Of a DNA stretch of 64,000 nucleotides, positions 23,176-35,562 are shown in pieces. Below the pieces are notes generated by a model. It worked only from the letters and a program-made list of their open reading frames with translations, was not told the origin of the DNA and did not search any database. The position numbers and the translations under genes were made by a program. The DNA lies in contig NC_057791.1 in assembly GCF_014905175.1 (NCBI RefSeq), positions 744,001 to 808,000 of the forward strand, written 5' to 3'. Within the stretch, counting starts at the first letter, position 1, and every line of letters begins with the position of its first letter. This DNA is from Aphidius gifuensis (lineage: Eukaryota; Arthropoda; Insecta; Hymenoptera; Braconidae).

Positions 23176-25103
23176 ATGTCGAGTCTTTATGATCAAATAA
23201 AGTTGCTGTATGATCAGCAATTATACTCAAATGTCATACCACTAGTGAGTACTCCAATTTCACTATTATTATTATTATTGTTATTATCATTTAATAAATA
23301 AATAAATTAAATTAATTTTTTTAGGCAAATTTAGTATTATCACTTAGTGATCATAATGGTGATTTGTTACTTCCAACAGCAAAATTTTTAATATACGTTC
23401 ATTGTGCTGATTCACATTTTCATTTAAATGAATATCGTAAAGCTGAATCATTATACAAAAAATCATTACAGTTTAGAAAATTTTTATTAAAAGCAAAAGG
23501 TGCAACAAAGCCAAATCATGAAACTCATAAAGATCTTTTATCTGATATTGATATTAAATATCAAATTCATATTTGTTTGATTAAATTAAAAAGTCAGCTG
23601 GAAGCTCTTCAAGTATTACAAAGTATTCCTGGTAAACAACGAACACCAAAAGTAAGAATATAAAATTATCATAAATTTAATTAAAATAATAATTAATCAA
23701 TCAATAATTTAATTAATTAGATTAACATGGCATTGGCTAAAATATTTCAAGAACAAGGTATGGAAAGATCAGCAATAACAACATACAAAGAAGTATTACG
23801 TGAATGTCCATTAGCATTAGAAGCAGCAGAGGGTTTATTAGCACTTGGTGTTAAAGGTATAGAAGTTAATTCACTTATTGTTGGTTCAACAGCAAATTTA
23901 CCAAATTTAGATTGGTTAAATGCATGGATCAAGGCACATGCCCATATACATAATCGTGAATATAATAATGCAATAACAACATTTCGTTCACTTGATAATA
24001 TAAATTTCTTACGTGATAATTTTAATTTATTAATAACAATGGGTGAATGTTATTATTATTCTGGTGATGAAAAAAATACATTAAGTTGTTTAAGAAGAGC
24101 ACGTTTAATTGAGCCAGATTCAATAAGAGGTATTGATTTATATGCTGCTGTATTACATAAAACTCAACATACAAAAGAACTTGAAAAGCTAATACCAACA
24201 ATAATAAATACAACAAGTGAATGTACATCAGAAGTATATGTTGCAATGGCATATGCTCTATTAGCAACAAGAAAATTAAATCGTGCAAATACCTTAACAG
24301 CACAAGCAATTAATTTACAACCAACAAATATTGAAGCAATTATACTGAGAGGTAATATTTTAATTGAACAAAAAAAATATCAAGATGCATTAAATCAATT
24401 TCGTCAGGCAATGCAATTAAAACCATATCGTTATGAGCCAAATAAAGGTTGTGTTGATTGTTTTATTGGTATGCATAGATTACGTGAAGCATTAAATATT
24501 GCAAGTGGTGCATGTAAACAACTTGGACATACACCAAGAGTATTATCATTATATGCATCAGTACTTATGAAAGATCCAGTATCTGTTGGTAAAGCTAAAA
24601 ATTTATTAGAAAAAGCATTGGTACAAGATGAATCATATTTACCAGCAGTATATTATTTAGCTGAAATATATGAACAAGAAATGAATTTAGATGCTGCAAT
24701 ACAGTTATTAGAACGTCAAGTTGGTATACAACCAACATGTAAATTACATCAAATGCTTGGTGATCTTTGGGCACGTGTTCATAATGAAGAAAAAGCACTT
24801 GATCATTATGCAATTGCATTAAATCTTGATCCAAGTAATAGAAGAGCACTTGAAGGTATGCATCGTTTAGATAGTACAGCATCAAAATTTGAATCATCAT
24901 ATTATATGACTGTTGGTGAGGAACATGCTGATACAACATATGATGTTGGTGATGGTCAGACATGGATCTTGAAGCAAATAGTCAATAAATTGTTTATTTA
25001 TTACATTTTTTTTTTTACTACATTTAATATTACATTCATATACCTATTTACTGGAGTTGGTTCATTGATTTATAATGCTTTAATTAATAATAAAAATATG
25101 TGA
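23176..25103 (+). CDS. ANAPC7: Anaphase-promoting complex subunit 7 (TPR protein), with C-terminal frame change
   Basis: Three exons, 23176..23244, 23325..23651, 23721..25103, about 592 aa as read. Start MSSLYDQIKLLYDQQLYSNV and a long array of TPR repeats match APC7, a scaffold subunit of the APC/C ubiquitin ligase that binds co-activators. The frame 0 tail after TYDVGDG runs into a hydrophobic, unconserved 45-residue extension. The +2 frame at 24952-24988 instead encodes WSDMDLEANSQ and stop, the conserved acidic APC7 C-terminus. One base appears to be missing between GA and TGG at about 24951. This could be an assembly error or a real, recent frameshift. If it is an error the protein ends at 24988. 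Function is otherwise intact. Confidence 0.93.
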
Positions 25104-25637
25104 ATATTATAGCTATTTAAATATTCATTTATCCCAATTGTTTTTTTTTTTTTGTAAAGTGTGTAAACACGCATGCGTTGTAACAATTGTTGGTTTGCTC
25201 TTGTGTGTGTTTATATATGTAAGAGAGGAGAGACAAGAAAGAGAAAAAAAAAAGTGTTGTGCTCGTGCGTTGTCGTTAAGTTAACCGTCCTCAAAGGGTT
25301 TACCTGTAAAATATATATTAACAATAATAAATATTTTAGGATAGTTTATATTATTTTCTATAAACTAAATAACCCAATTATAATACAATGATGATAATAT
25401 AATCGAAAAAAAAAGAAACAAAAGAGGGGAAAAAAAATTACTCACTTTGTGGCTTTTTTTTTTATTTTTTTTTTGTTGGTAGTAGATAAAATTGTGATTT
25501 AAAAAAAAAAAAAAAAAACACAACAGCTTACTGGTTGATTTATCAACAAACAAACAAATTATTATAAATATAATTAGCATCTGTGTTATATATAAAACAA
25601 AAAAAAGAAAAGGCCAACGGCCAGGTGATGCGCGCAT
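25104..25637. other. Intergenic region and CUL4 5' region
   Basis: Poly-A/T rich. A TG-rich and purine-rich patch at 25170-25310 is a likely promoter zone. A short upstream reading frame, MRAYV then stop at 25628-25645, begins 10 nt before the CUL4 ATG and overlaps it in another frame. Confidence 0.4.
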
Positions 25638-28505
25638 ATGTCTAGATTCATAAGAACTCAGCCACTGGCTACAGGACAAGTTAAACGTTCATCAACATCA
25701 TCATCATCTTCATCAGCATCAACATCAACATCAACAATTGATATTAATAATTTTAATAGTACAGCATTGCTGGGTTTTGGTGCAACATCAAAAAGATTGC
25801 GGCATAATAATACCGAGCAAGAAGATCAAGGAATTAATAATATAATTATTGATATTGATAATAATATGACGGACACTGCTACACCAACAAGCCAAAAGAG
25901 GGCTAATTTTTCAGCCCTTAATGTTGCTAATCCCAACGGTGTCAATAAATTATCACCAACAATGACTCATACAAAACCTGGATCAGCTAAAAAACTTGTT
26001 ATTAAAAATTTTAGAAGTAAGAATTATTTGATATTTTTTAAACAATATAATCATTTCCTTCATGACAATGACATAACCTATCATCAGCTGACATTTTCTT
26101 TTTTTTTCTTTTTGTTGATAATATTGGCAAATTGCCTTGTTTTTTTTTTTTTTTTCTAATATAAAAATATTCATTTGACAATCAAGGTTGTTTTGAATTT
26201 ATACATCACACAAGGATATGTATAGATTTTTATTTTTAAAATTTAAATGATCTGATAAACATAAAAAAAAATAATTTTACATTTTACAGATAATCCAAAG
26301 CTACCTGAAAATTATCAAGAAGAAACATGGGAAAAATTACGTGAAGCTGTTATTGCTATTCAAACAAGTACAAGTATTGAATATTCACAAGAAGAGCTAT
26401 ATCAAGCTGTTGAAAATATGTGTAATCATAAAATGGCAATAAAATTATATGATAATTTACGTAATTTAACTGAAAAACATGTACGTGAAAATGTTGAACA
26501 ATTTCTTGCTGAATCAATGGATCGTTTTGTATTTTTAAAAAAAATGAATGATTGTTGGCAATCACATTGTCGTCAAATGATTATGATACGTAGTATATTT
26601 TTATATTTGGATAGAACATATGTATTACAAAATTCTGGTGTACAATCAATATGGGATATGGGATTACATTTATTTCGTTTACATATTGTATTAAATTCAC
26701 TTGTACAAACACGAACAGTTGAAGGTTTGTTAATGCTAATTGATAAAGAACGTCAAGGTGATGCTGTTGATAGAACATTATTAAAATCATTATTACGTAT
26801 GTTATCTGATTTACAAATATATCAAGATGCATTTGAAGCAAAATTCATAATGGCAACTGAAAAATTATATGCTATTGAAGGACAAAATTTGATGAAAGAA
26901 CAAGATGTACCAAATTATTTGGCACATGTTGATAAACGTTTACAAGAAGAAAATGAAAGATTATTACATTATTTAGATATATCAACAAAATGGAGTTTAA
27001 TACATACTGTTGAAAAACAATTATTAACTGAACATGTTTCAGCAATTTTGCATAAAGGTTTATCTGATTTATTGGAGGGAAATCGTTTAGCTGATTTAAA
27101 ATTATTATACAATTTATATAGCAGAGTTAAAACTGGTCTTAATGAATTATGTGTAAGTTTTAATGGTTATATTAAAAGAAAAGGTAAAACAATTGTTATT
27201 GATCCAGAAAAAGATAAAACAATGGTACAAGAGCTACTTGATTTTAAAGATAAAATGGATAATATTGTTATTAATTGTTTTTATAAAAATGAAAAATTTT
27301 CAAATAGTTTAAAAGAAGCATTTGAAGCATTTGTTAATCAACGTGCAAATAAACCAGCTGAATTAATTGCTAAATTTGTTGATATGAAATTACGTGCTGG
27401 TAATAAAGAAGCAACTGAAGAAGAACTTGAACGTTTATTAGATAAAATAATGGTATTATTTAGATTTATACATGGTAAAGATGTATTTGAAGCATTTTAT
27501 AAAAAAGATTTAGCTAAAAGATTATTAGTTGGTAAATCAGCATCAGTTGATGCTGAAAAATCAATGTTATCAAAATTAAAACAAGAATGTGGTGGTGGTT
27601 TTACAAGTAAACTTGAGGGTATGTTTAAAGATATGGAATTAAGTAAAGATATTAATATTGCATTTAAACAATATTCAATTAATTTACAAACTAATTTTAT
27701 ATCAAATAATTTGGATTTAACTGTATCAATATTAACAATGGGATATTGGCCAACATATCCAGTTATGGAAGTTAGATTACCAATTGAAATGATACAATAT
27801 CAAGATATATTTAATAAATTTTATTTATCAAAACATAATGGTAAAAAATTACAATGGCAACCAACACTTGGTCATTGTGTTTTAAAAGCAACATTTCAAT
27901 TATATCATAAAAAAGAATTACAAGTATCCCTATTTCAAGCATTAGTTTTAATATTATTTAATGATTGTGATGATTTATCATTTGAAGAAATTAAACTTGC
28001 AACAAATATTGAAATTGATGAATTAAGAAGAACATTACAATCATTGGCATGTGGTAAAGCAAGAGTTTTATTAAAAAATCCAAGAGGTAGAGATATTGCT
28101 GATGATGATCGTTTTGTATTTCATAATGATTTTACAAATAAATTATTTAGAATTAAAATTAATCAAATACAAATGAAAGAAACAAATGAAGAACAAAAAG
28201 CAACTGAAGAAAGAGTTTATCAAGATCGTCAATATCAAATTGATGCTGCTATTGTTAGAATTATGAAAATGAGAAAAACTTTAACACATAATATTCTCAT
28301 TAGTGAATTGTTTAATCAACTTAAATTTCCTGTCAAGGTAAATTATTAATTATCCATTAAATTATTTACTTACTATTTTTATTTATTACTATATATTTAT
28401 TTATTACAGCCTGCTGATTTTAAAAAACGTATTGAATCATTAATCGATCGTGATTACATGGAACGTGATAAAGATACTGCTAATCAGTATAATTACGTTG
28501 CGTAA
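25638..28505 (+). CDS. CUL4: Cullin-4
   Basis: Three exons: 25638..26016, 26290..28337, 28410..28505, about 840 aa. The first ~115 residues are Ser/Thr-rich and disordered, as in CUL4B. Then come the cullin repeats (PENYQEETWEKLREAV onward), the cullin homology domain (FEAFYKKDLAKRLL, KLKQECGGGFTSKLEGMFKD) and the C-terminal winged helix with the neddylation region RIMKMRKTLTHN. It ends DYMERDKD...YNYVA, the usual cullin-4 tail. CUL4 scaffolds DDB1-RBX1 ubiquitin ligases in DNA repair, replication licensing and chromatin control. An upstream ATG 10 nt before the chosen start opens a five-codon frame overlapping it, which may damp translation. The gene next to APC7 and 6 kb from CSN3 is in related pathways. 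Confidence 0.97.
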
Positions 28506-29375
28506 CCACAAGATAATGCCAAAGTTACGTTTAACACAATGAAATATTATAGCGAGATAAGTATCAAATAATCATCAAACATAATATTGTAGAAATAACA
28601 AATCATTTCTTTCTTTTTTTTTTTTTTTTTTTTTTCTATGCAACAGACGTTTTGAAAAGTAATGAATAATTCATATATTATATTATATTAAAAATAACAT
28701 GGCTAATTTTTTTTATTTTTTTTTTTTACAAAAAAAAAAAAAGAAAACAAACAAACAAACAATAAATGTGCAAAAATACAATCAAAGAAATCAGTTTTAT
28801 TTATTATGATTAATTATTATTTCTTTGATTTGTGTAACACCACACAAACACACCCACACACATACACACAAAACTGCCAATTTAAAAAGAAGAAAAAAAA
28901 GGGCATAATTATTAATAAGCTTAAACTCTGCCAATTTAAAAAACAATATGATTAATAATATTTTGTATAAAATAATAATAATTATAAAATTAAAATCAAG
29001 TTACTGGTTTAACTAATAAATCGAGTTTGTCAATAAATAACATAAATAAATGAATAAATCCACAGTTTGGAATTTTAAATTTAAATTGCAGCTTTTATTT
29101 TTATATAATTATTAACTGCACTAAAAAAAATTGAATAAATAAAAAAAAACATTGTTTTCTAATAAATCGAAATTTGTCGTTTTTTAAAATATAATTTAAA
29201 AAAAAAACCAACCAATTGATATTAATTAATTGATAATAATTACATTTGGCCACGTTTTTTTTTTTCTTGTTATTTTACACAATGATTAATATTCATAATA
29301 TTTATCATATTTGTCAAAGGATTGTATAAATAGTTTAAGTATAAAATAAAAAATAAAAAAAAAAAAGCAATTTAA
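28506..29375. other. Convergent intergenic region CUL4 / MIPEP
   Basis: 3' ends of two convergent genes. Contains long poly-T/poly-A runs, AATAAA motifs and a CACA-rich stretch (about 28845-28870). No coding sequence recognised. Confidence 0.45.
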
Positions 29376-31745
29376 TTATTTTATGTTTGTATTTTTGATT
29401 GTTTCAATAAAATGATTTTTTTCTTCGACTTCATTAATAAGTGGTTTAGCAAAATTAGCTGGACTTGTTTTTTCATTGAGAAAATCTGATACAACTTTTG
29501 ATGGATGTTTACCACCACCATGAGCAAGACATTCACGTCTATATTTTTCACCAGAACATCTACTTAATGGATCATTTTTAAAATAAATTTGCCAAATCCA
29601 AGAAGCAATTGATCGTGATATTAAATATGAATAATATTTTGCTCCATAACTAACTAAATGTGAAAATCTATGCTGCCAAGCCTGAAAGAAAAAATAAAGG
29701 GTATTAGATTACGTTTCTTCTCTAATTAAGTTTCAAAGATATAATTTTTTAATTACCGTATTTTCAACATAAGGAAGACCATAATAATTTTGTTGAATGT
29801 CTTTTAAAATATTTGTACTTGGTTGTTCTAGGCTATTTAAATAATAAACATGATCAAGCATACTTTGAAAAACTTGCATTTGTAATTCTGATGCTGAAAA
29901 TATACTATTTGATGCACATAATTTATCAAGCAATTTATCTGGTATAACTTCATGTGTTTCATAATGTTTTGCAAATAATTTAATGACTCTTGGATCACTT
30001 GCAAAGTATTCCATGAGTATACTTGGTACTTCAGCAAAATCAGTACTACAACGAGTACCAGTAACATGTTGATATTGTGTTCTAGCAAGCATTGAATGTA
30101 ATGCATGTCCCATTTCATGAAATAAAGTATTAACTGATGAAGGAGTTAATAAACATGGTTGTGATTTATTCATTGGTACTGGTAATGACAACATCATCAC
30201 AACAATTGGATTCTAAGGACAATCAAAATAAATAAATAAAAGTATTATTTGTCAATTAAATTAAATTAAAAAAAATACCTGATAAGTTCCATCAGCTAAC
30301 AAACGTCCTCCTCTTATTGTAAAATGACAATCATTACCAGGTTTACCTGGTCTATCATAAAAATCACAATATATATGTCCAAGAAGACCATCTTTTTCAC
30401 AAATAACTGCTAATTTTTGTACATTATCAGCCCATATTTCACCAGAATCAATATCAACAGGTACTGATTCTAACGTGATACCATATAATGATTGTGTTAA
30501 AATATTTAAACCATCCATACATGAACCAAGTGAAAAATATGGTGTAAATTCACTACTTGTTGTATTTAACCATGATTTTTTAGCTTTTGAAGTTAAATAA
30601 TTTATATCCCAAATCATTAATCCTTGATTCAATGATGATTCCATTTTTTTCATTTTATACATTTCATCAAAATCTTTTAATGTTTTATCTTTCAATTGAT
30701 TATTTAATATATTTAAAAAATCATTAACTACTTCTGGTGTTTCTACTGTACTCTTGCCTTTCTTGCATAATAAATTTAAACCACAAATTTTAGCAACACG
30801 ATCTCTTGAATTGATTAATTCTTTTAATAAATATTCTTGTTCTTCGTCAGGATATAAAAATATTTTATATGCTGCTTCACGAGCTAAAGCATTTGGTGTA
30901 TCAGTATATAAACCATTAATTGCTATTTCACCTTCGTCATTGGAAAAACTATAAATTAAAAAATTAAAATTATCAACAATAATAATAATATCATCATCAT
31001 CGTCATTATCAACTTACTATTGTCTTATGTATTGAGGTAATAATTGAGTTTTAATTGGACGTCTTGGTGCAGCAGCTCCAGCCATAAATTGTTGTCCAAT
31101 TTGTAAAATATAATCATTTAAATAAACAATTTCTTGTCTAATATTTTCAGGCAAATGTATTCCACATTGTTCACAATCAAATAGAAATAATTTTGCAACA
31201 TAATCATCAACTTGTGTTGTTTCAACAATATCACCATGTTTAACAACTCTATCAAGTGATTCATATAATTTTCTATGGGTATTTAATTTTTCAACAGTAC
31301 CACTGACAGTTAAACAAGTATCTAATGCAGCATCTGCATAACTTTTGTCAGGATGTGCAGATCTAATAAATTCAGAAAGATCAGCAACTCGACATAATGA
31401 ATCTGATAAATCATCAAATATTTGTACCATTTTTCTATTTCTTGTGCTACCAGTTGCTTCATTTATCAAACGATTTGTATCATCAATTACTTGATTTTTT
31501 AAATCATCAAAACCTTCAACTCTTATCAATTCTGGTATACCAAATAATCCCTATCAATGAAAATTCATATTAATAATAATTTAATCATTTTTTTTTTAGT
31601 AATAAAATCATCATCTTACATTATATTTTTTAGTTGAATTTATGTCAAATTTTTCAATAGTTTTTGCATTAAATGCTTTTGCAAGTGATGACCAAGTATT
31701 GACATTTCTAGATTTAATTATATTTTTTTGCAATATGTTTAACAT
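29376..31745 (-). CDS. MIPEP: Mitochondrial intermediate peptidase (M3 metallopeptidase)
   Basis: Five exons on the minus strand: 31745..31620, 31550..31018, 30948..30279, 30212..29757, 29681..29376, all in phase, about 696 aa. The N-terminus is a basic mitochondrial presequence (MLNILQKNIIKSRNVNTW). The zinc site is HEMGHALHS with the downstream EVPSILMEYF glutamate, the hallmark of M3 peptidases. Flanking blocks GHIYCDFYDRPGKPG and FTIRGG are family-typical. The enzyme removes an octapeptide from proteins already cut by MPP in the matrix. Length and C-terminus (SDFLNE, LINEVEEK) match MIPEP rather than neurolysin. It shares a 458-bp divergent promoter region with the AROS-DPM2-NRK cluster. 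Confidence 0.96.
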
Positions 31746-32203
31746 TTTTTTAGTTTTTAAAATTAAAAAATACAATATTTAAAATAAACAATTTCTGAGG
31801 TTACTTGGATAAAATATTAAAATTCAATTTGTTGATTAGTTTTTTACCAATTTATTTAAAAAAAAAAATTTTTTAAATCATTAATTTATTGAAACATAAC
31901 TCTATATGTTATATGATGTCAAGTTTAATAATTGTTTTATTAATTATTAGGTTTATTTAAATTAAATCTCAAATTACTCCATAAAAACTAGACATAATAA
32001 TAACAATTATTATTTATTATTATGATTATTATCTCCACATTCCAAAGCAGCAGCAGCAGTAAAACACGTGTGTTTATCTGTGTTTCTCTCTCTATCTCTC
32101 TTCAAGTACATGTACGTGGAATTAAAAAACATAAATTAAATAAATTATCTTACAAAAGAAAATTGACACTGATAAAAAAAAAAAAAACAATTAACAATCA
32201 GCA
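31746..32203. promoter_or_regulatory. Bidirectional promoter region MIPEP / AROS-DPM2-NRK cluster
   Basis: 458 bp separates the two start codons. It includes CAG and TCTC simple repeats near 32046-32105 and two palindromic pieces (ACATGTACGT region near 32106-32118). No TATA box. It is the only sizeable 5' region available to the three plus-strand genes that follow. Confidence 0.45.
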
Positions 32204-32798
32204 ATGTCTGCTTCTCTTGTGTATGCCAGTTTGGATCTTGTTGATGCTGACAACAACTTAAACAAAGGTATTATTTATTTAACAATTATCATACATATAA
32301 ATTTAGGTTATGTAATTTATAAACATTGCTGCAATAATAATAATAATAACATTAATAATTGTTTGTAGATAAGAAAAAAAAAAGCTGTAAATCAAGAGGT
32401 GCCCTTGATTTGATACCACTCAATCATAGATTAACAAATAATAAAAAAGGAAAAAAATCAATCATTCAACGATCAAGTAAAATAAATGTCCACGAGGCAA
32501 AAAAACAAATTCAACAATATAAAGATCCAACAAATGATAATGTACAAAGATTATTATTGTTGAGTAGCAGTAAAATTAATCCAGACGTATCTGACAAGGT
32601 TTGTTGTTTAATAACATCTCTAAATAAAATATCTATAAATTATTTATATTATTAAATTAATTATTTGTATTTTAGATTATTGAACGTGCTTTGAAAAGAC
32701 GTATTATAAAAAAAGAAGTTAAAAAAGTTGAAGAAGAAGTTAAAACCGTATTTACTGAAGAAGATTTCCAAAATTTCGAGGCAGAATACGTATTTTAA
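32204..32798 (+). CDS. RPS19BP1: Active regulator of SIRT1 / RPS19-binding protein 1-like (AROS)
   Basis: Three exons: 32204..32267, 32369..32598, 32676..32798, about 138 aa. The start MSASLVYASLDLVDADNN resembles the MSAALLRRGLELL start of RPS19BP1, the middle is Lys/Arg-rich, and the end TVFTEEDFQNFEAEY matches the strongly conserved FTEEDFxxFxxEY signature of the family. AROS is a small nucleolar protein that binds RPS19, takes part in 40S assembly and modulates SIRT1 in mammals. The stop codon is followed after 7 nt by the DPM2 start in another frame, so it appears to be the first cistron of a shared mRNA. Confidence 0.88.
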
Positions 32799-32805
32799 AA
32801 TTGAA

Positions 32806-33036
32806 ATGTTTAATAGTGATCGTGAAAAAGGAAAAATTATATTAATTATAACGTCAATTGTATTTATTTATTACACAATTTGGGTTATTGGTTTGCCATT
32901 TATTGATGATAATCGTTTACAATCATTATTTTATTCTCATAATATTGCACTTATTGTACCAGCAATATCTGGTCTTTGTTTCATTGGTGGACTTGTTCTA
33001 TTTACAATTTATCATCTTGCTAAATTTATATTTTAA
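32806..33036 (+). CDS. DPM2: Dolichol-phosphate mannosyltransferase subunit 2 (DPM2)
   Basis: Single exon, 76 aa. Two transmembrane segments with the family blocks FIYYTIWVIGLPFID and ALIVPAISGL match DPM2. This subunit anchors and stabilises DPM1/DPM3 in the ER membrane and also acts in GPI-anchor N-acetylglucosaminyl transfer. The chosen Met (MFNSDREKGK) gives the normal family length. The frame is open further 5' to another ATG at 32728, but that part overlaps the AROS coding exon in a different frame and is not family-like. It lies 7 nt after the AROS stop and 8 nt before the next ATG, with no room for its own promoter or poly(A) signal. Confidence 0.92.
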   Translation: MFNSDREKGKIILIITSIVFIYYTIWVIGLPFIDDNRLQSLFYSHNIALIVPAISGLCFIGGLVLFTIYHLAKFIF

Positions 33037-33044
33037 ACAACAAT

Positions 33045-33614
33045 ATGACAAAGTGGTTTGTTGTTGGTATATCAGGTGTTACTGGTAGTGGAAAAACAAC
33101 TCTTGCAACATCATTAAATAAAACAATTGATAATTCAATTGTTTTAAATCAAGATGATTATTTTTTTGATAAAAAAGATAAACGTCATACTTTAATATCT
33201 GAATTGAATCATGTTAATTATGATATAATATCAAGCATGGACATGGAAAAAATGTACAATGATATTATAAAAATAATTAAATGTAACAATGATGATGATG
33301 ATAAAACAACTAGAGTATTAATTCTTGATGGTTTTTTGCTATTTGATTGTCAAAAAATAGCTGACATTTGTAATTTAAAATATTTTTTAATTTTGGATAA
33401 AGATGAGTGCATTAAACGACGAGAAAAAAGAGTTTATGATCCACCAGATGTACCAGGATATTTTGATATTGCTGTTTGGCCTGGATATATTAATTACAAA
33501 CGAAAAATTCAAGATAATAAATATTTAAACAATTTGATAAATTACATTGATGGTACAACAAACAAGGACACTATTTATCAACAAGTACATCAAAGCATTA
33601 TAAATAAAATATAA
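33045..33614 (+). CDS. NMRK: Nicotinamide riboside kinase
   Basis: Single exon, 189 aa. A P-loop (GISGVTGSGKTT), the DDYF motif (LNQDDYFFDKKD) that binds the riboside, and the lid region with KRREKRVYDPPDVPGYFD are typical of nicotinamide riboside kinases (NMRK1/2). These phosphorylate nicotinamide riboside to NMN in NAD salvage, in the cytosol. Length agrees with NMRK1 (~200 aa). The start codon is 8 nt behind the DPM2 stop, making it the third frame in the cluster. NMRK1 and 2 cannot be distinguished. Confidence 0.9.
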   Translation: MTKWFVVGISGVTGSGKTTLATSLNKTIDNSIVLNQDDYFFDKKDKRHTLISELNHVNYDIISSMDMEKMYNDIIKIIKCNNDDDDKTTRVLILDGFLLFDCQKIADICNLKYFLILDKDECIKRREKRVYDPPDVPGYFDIAVWPGYINYKRKIQDNKYLNNLINYIDGTTNKDTIYQQVHQSIINKI

Positions 33615-33776
33615 TAATTTTCAATAAATAAATAATCAAATTCTTCATAAAAAAACTTTTATTATTTATTGTATTTATTTTAATAATTAATTAATATTTG
33701 TCTCATTAATCTCATTACACTTTTTAGTAGCATCATTTGAGCATTGCTGAAGACAATTTTAAAGGAAAAAAAAATA

Positions 33777-35368
33777 TTACATTGAATATGGATTATGTTT
33801 AGACATTATATGGCTAACATTGTTACTTGATAAATTTGATGAATTATCATCTTGATCAAGTTGTCCACATGTTTTACGTATAAATTGTGGCATTTGCATA
33901 ACTTGTTCTTCTTGTTCAAGTACTTTTTTATCCAGTTCAGCACATATTGCCATTTCTTTTTCTAAACGTGCCAACATACGTGGTGAATTATATTTTTCTG
34001 GATCATCATGAAATACAACCATTCCATCTTTATGATTAATTGTTGCAAATATTTCACCATCTTGAATCTGTTTTTAAATAGAAAATAATAAAAAAATTAT
34101 TACATATTTATTAACAATATTAATTAATTATCAATTACTAACCATATTTAAAACATATTTTTCAGCTTCAGCTGGTCCAGATAATTGTACACGACTTCCA
34201 ACATCAGTAACACTTAATGTTAAAAATGTTTTAGTTAATCTTTGTATATTTTTTTTATATAAATAACTATAAACTTGTCCAACAAGACCACGATTATTAT
34301 CTCTAATAAATATATCTTGATATTTATTAATAACACCTTGTACATCTTCACAACTGTGTGTTTGATAAGCAACAGAAAGTTCTTGATATGGTTGACTCAA
34401 TGGTTTTATAAATCTAACCAATACTGGACTTGCATATTTTGGTATGTCATTTATTTTACCATGTATCATTAATGATATTAATATATATTTTTTATATGCC
34501 TCAAGCATAATATGACTAACAGCCATTGCTGGTACTGTTATACATACTTCAAAAAAATATAAAGCACGATCATAATTTTTTAATGCTGTATAAATCATAC
34601 CACCATAATAATAATAAAGAAGAAAATATTTTGAATCTTGTTGTCCACATTCATTACTAATACTTGTTACATCAACATTTATAAATTCAAGTGATGGCTT
34701 TAAACATTTTGCCAATAAACATAATTTATATAAATCCGAATGAATTGATGTTAATTGATTGTTTGATGTTTGATATTTTTTAATTGCTTGACAAAGTATA
34801 TCAATACCTTGAATTGGTATTTTTAATTCAACAAGTGATTGAGTAAAAACATGACAAAGTTCAGCAACTATAATAACATTATAAATTAACAAAATTAATA
34901 ATCATCATTCAATTATTATTATTATTATCAATTTAACTTACATAATTCTGGTGCACATCTAACTTGATTAATAGCACATTTATTTATAAATTCTTTGAAC
35001 TGAATAAATAATGCCTTACAAGCATCTGGATTACTGGCAATATTTTGAATTGCCAAATTAAATTTTGCAACAAGAACAGCAAGAATACCCAATGAATGCT
35101 TGGGAAGTTCAAGACTCTCCAATGATGCGTCCAAGTGTTGTAAATTTTTAGCTAATGGCTCAATTGATTTACTTATTATTTCACCAAGTTCATGAAATTT
35201 TTCTATAAAAAATAATAATAATAATTAATAATTAATGATAATTTTTGTTGTTATTACTGTGGTAATTTTAAGGTTAAATAAAATTTATTAATTTATTAAT
35301 TTTGTGTTACCTTGATTTGTTAGAATGTTTACATGATTAACATATTGCTCTACTTGTGGTGCAGACAT
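33777..35368 (-). CDS. COPS3: COP9 signalosome subunit 3 (CSN3)
   Basis: Four exons: 35368..35311, 35202..34942, 34867..34143, 34067..33777, about 444 aa, all phases consistent. The start MSAPQVEQYVNHVNILTNQ, TPR-like helical repeats in the centre, and the C-terminal PCI winged helix (LTKTFLTLSVTDVGSRVQL, IQDGEIFATINHKDGMVVFH) identify CSN3. The complex removes NEDD8 from cullins, including CUL4, which is encoded 6 kb away. Length close to the usual 423-445 aa. The 3' end is only 160 bp from the NRK stop, in convergent orientation. Confidence 0.96.
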
Positions 35369-35562
35369 TATGATAATTAATAATTCTTTATCATTACCAG
35401 TATAAAGGTGAATATATTTTTATTTATTTATTAATAATTGATGTTTTCGTTTGTTAATTTTTTTTTCTTCTATTTACAGGCAGTGTTTATAATGGACGAC
35501 AGCTGCAGCTAGTTTAAAGCGAATCTTCAATCTAGCGTCTTTTCCAGTGCTTTCCTGTTCTT

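Noticed and set aside
32022..32261. 79-codon plus-strand ORF in the MIPEP/AROS promoter
   Set aside because: Runs through simple repeats and into AROS exon 1 in a different frame; not protein-like.
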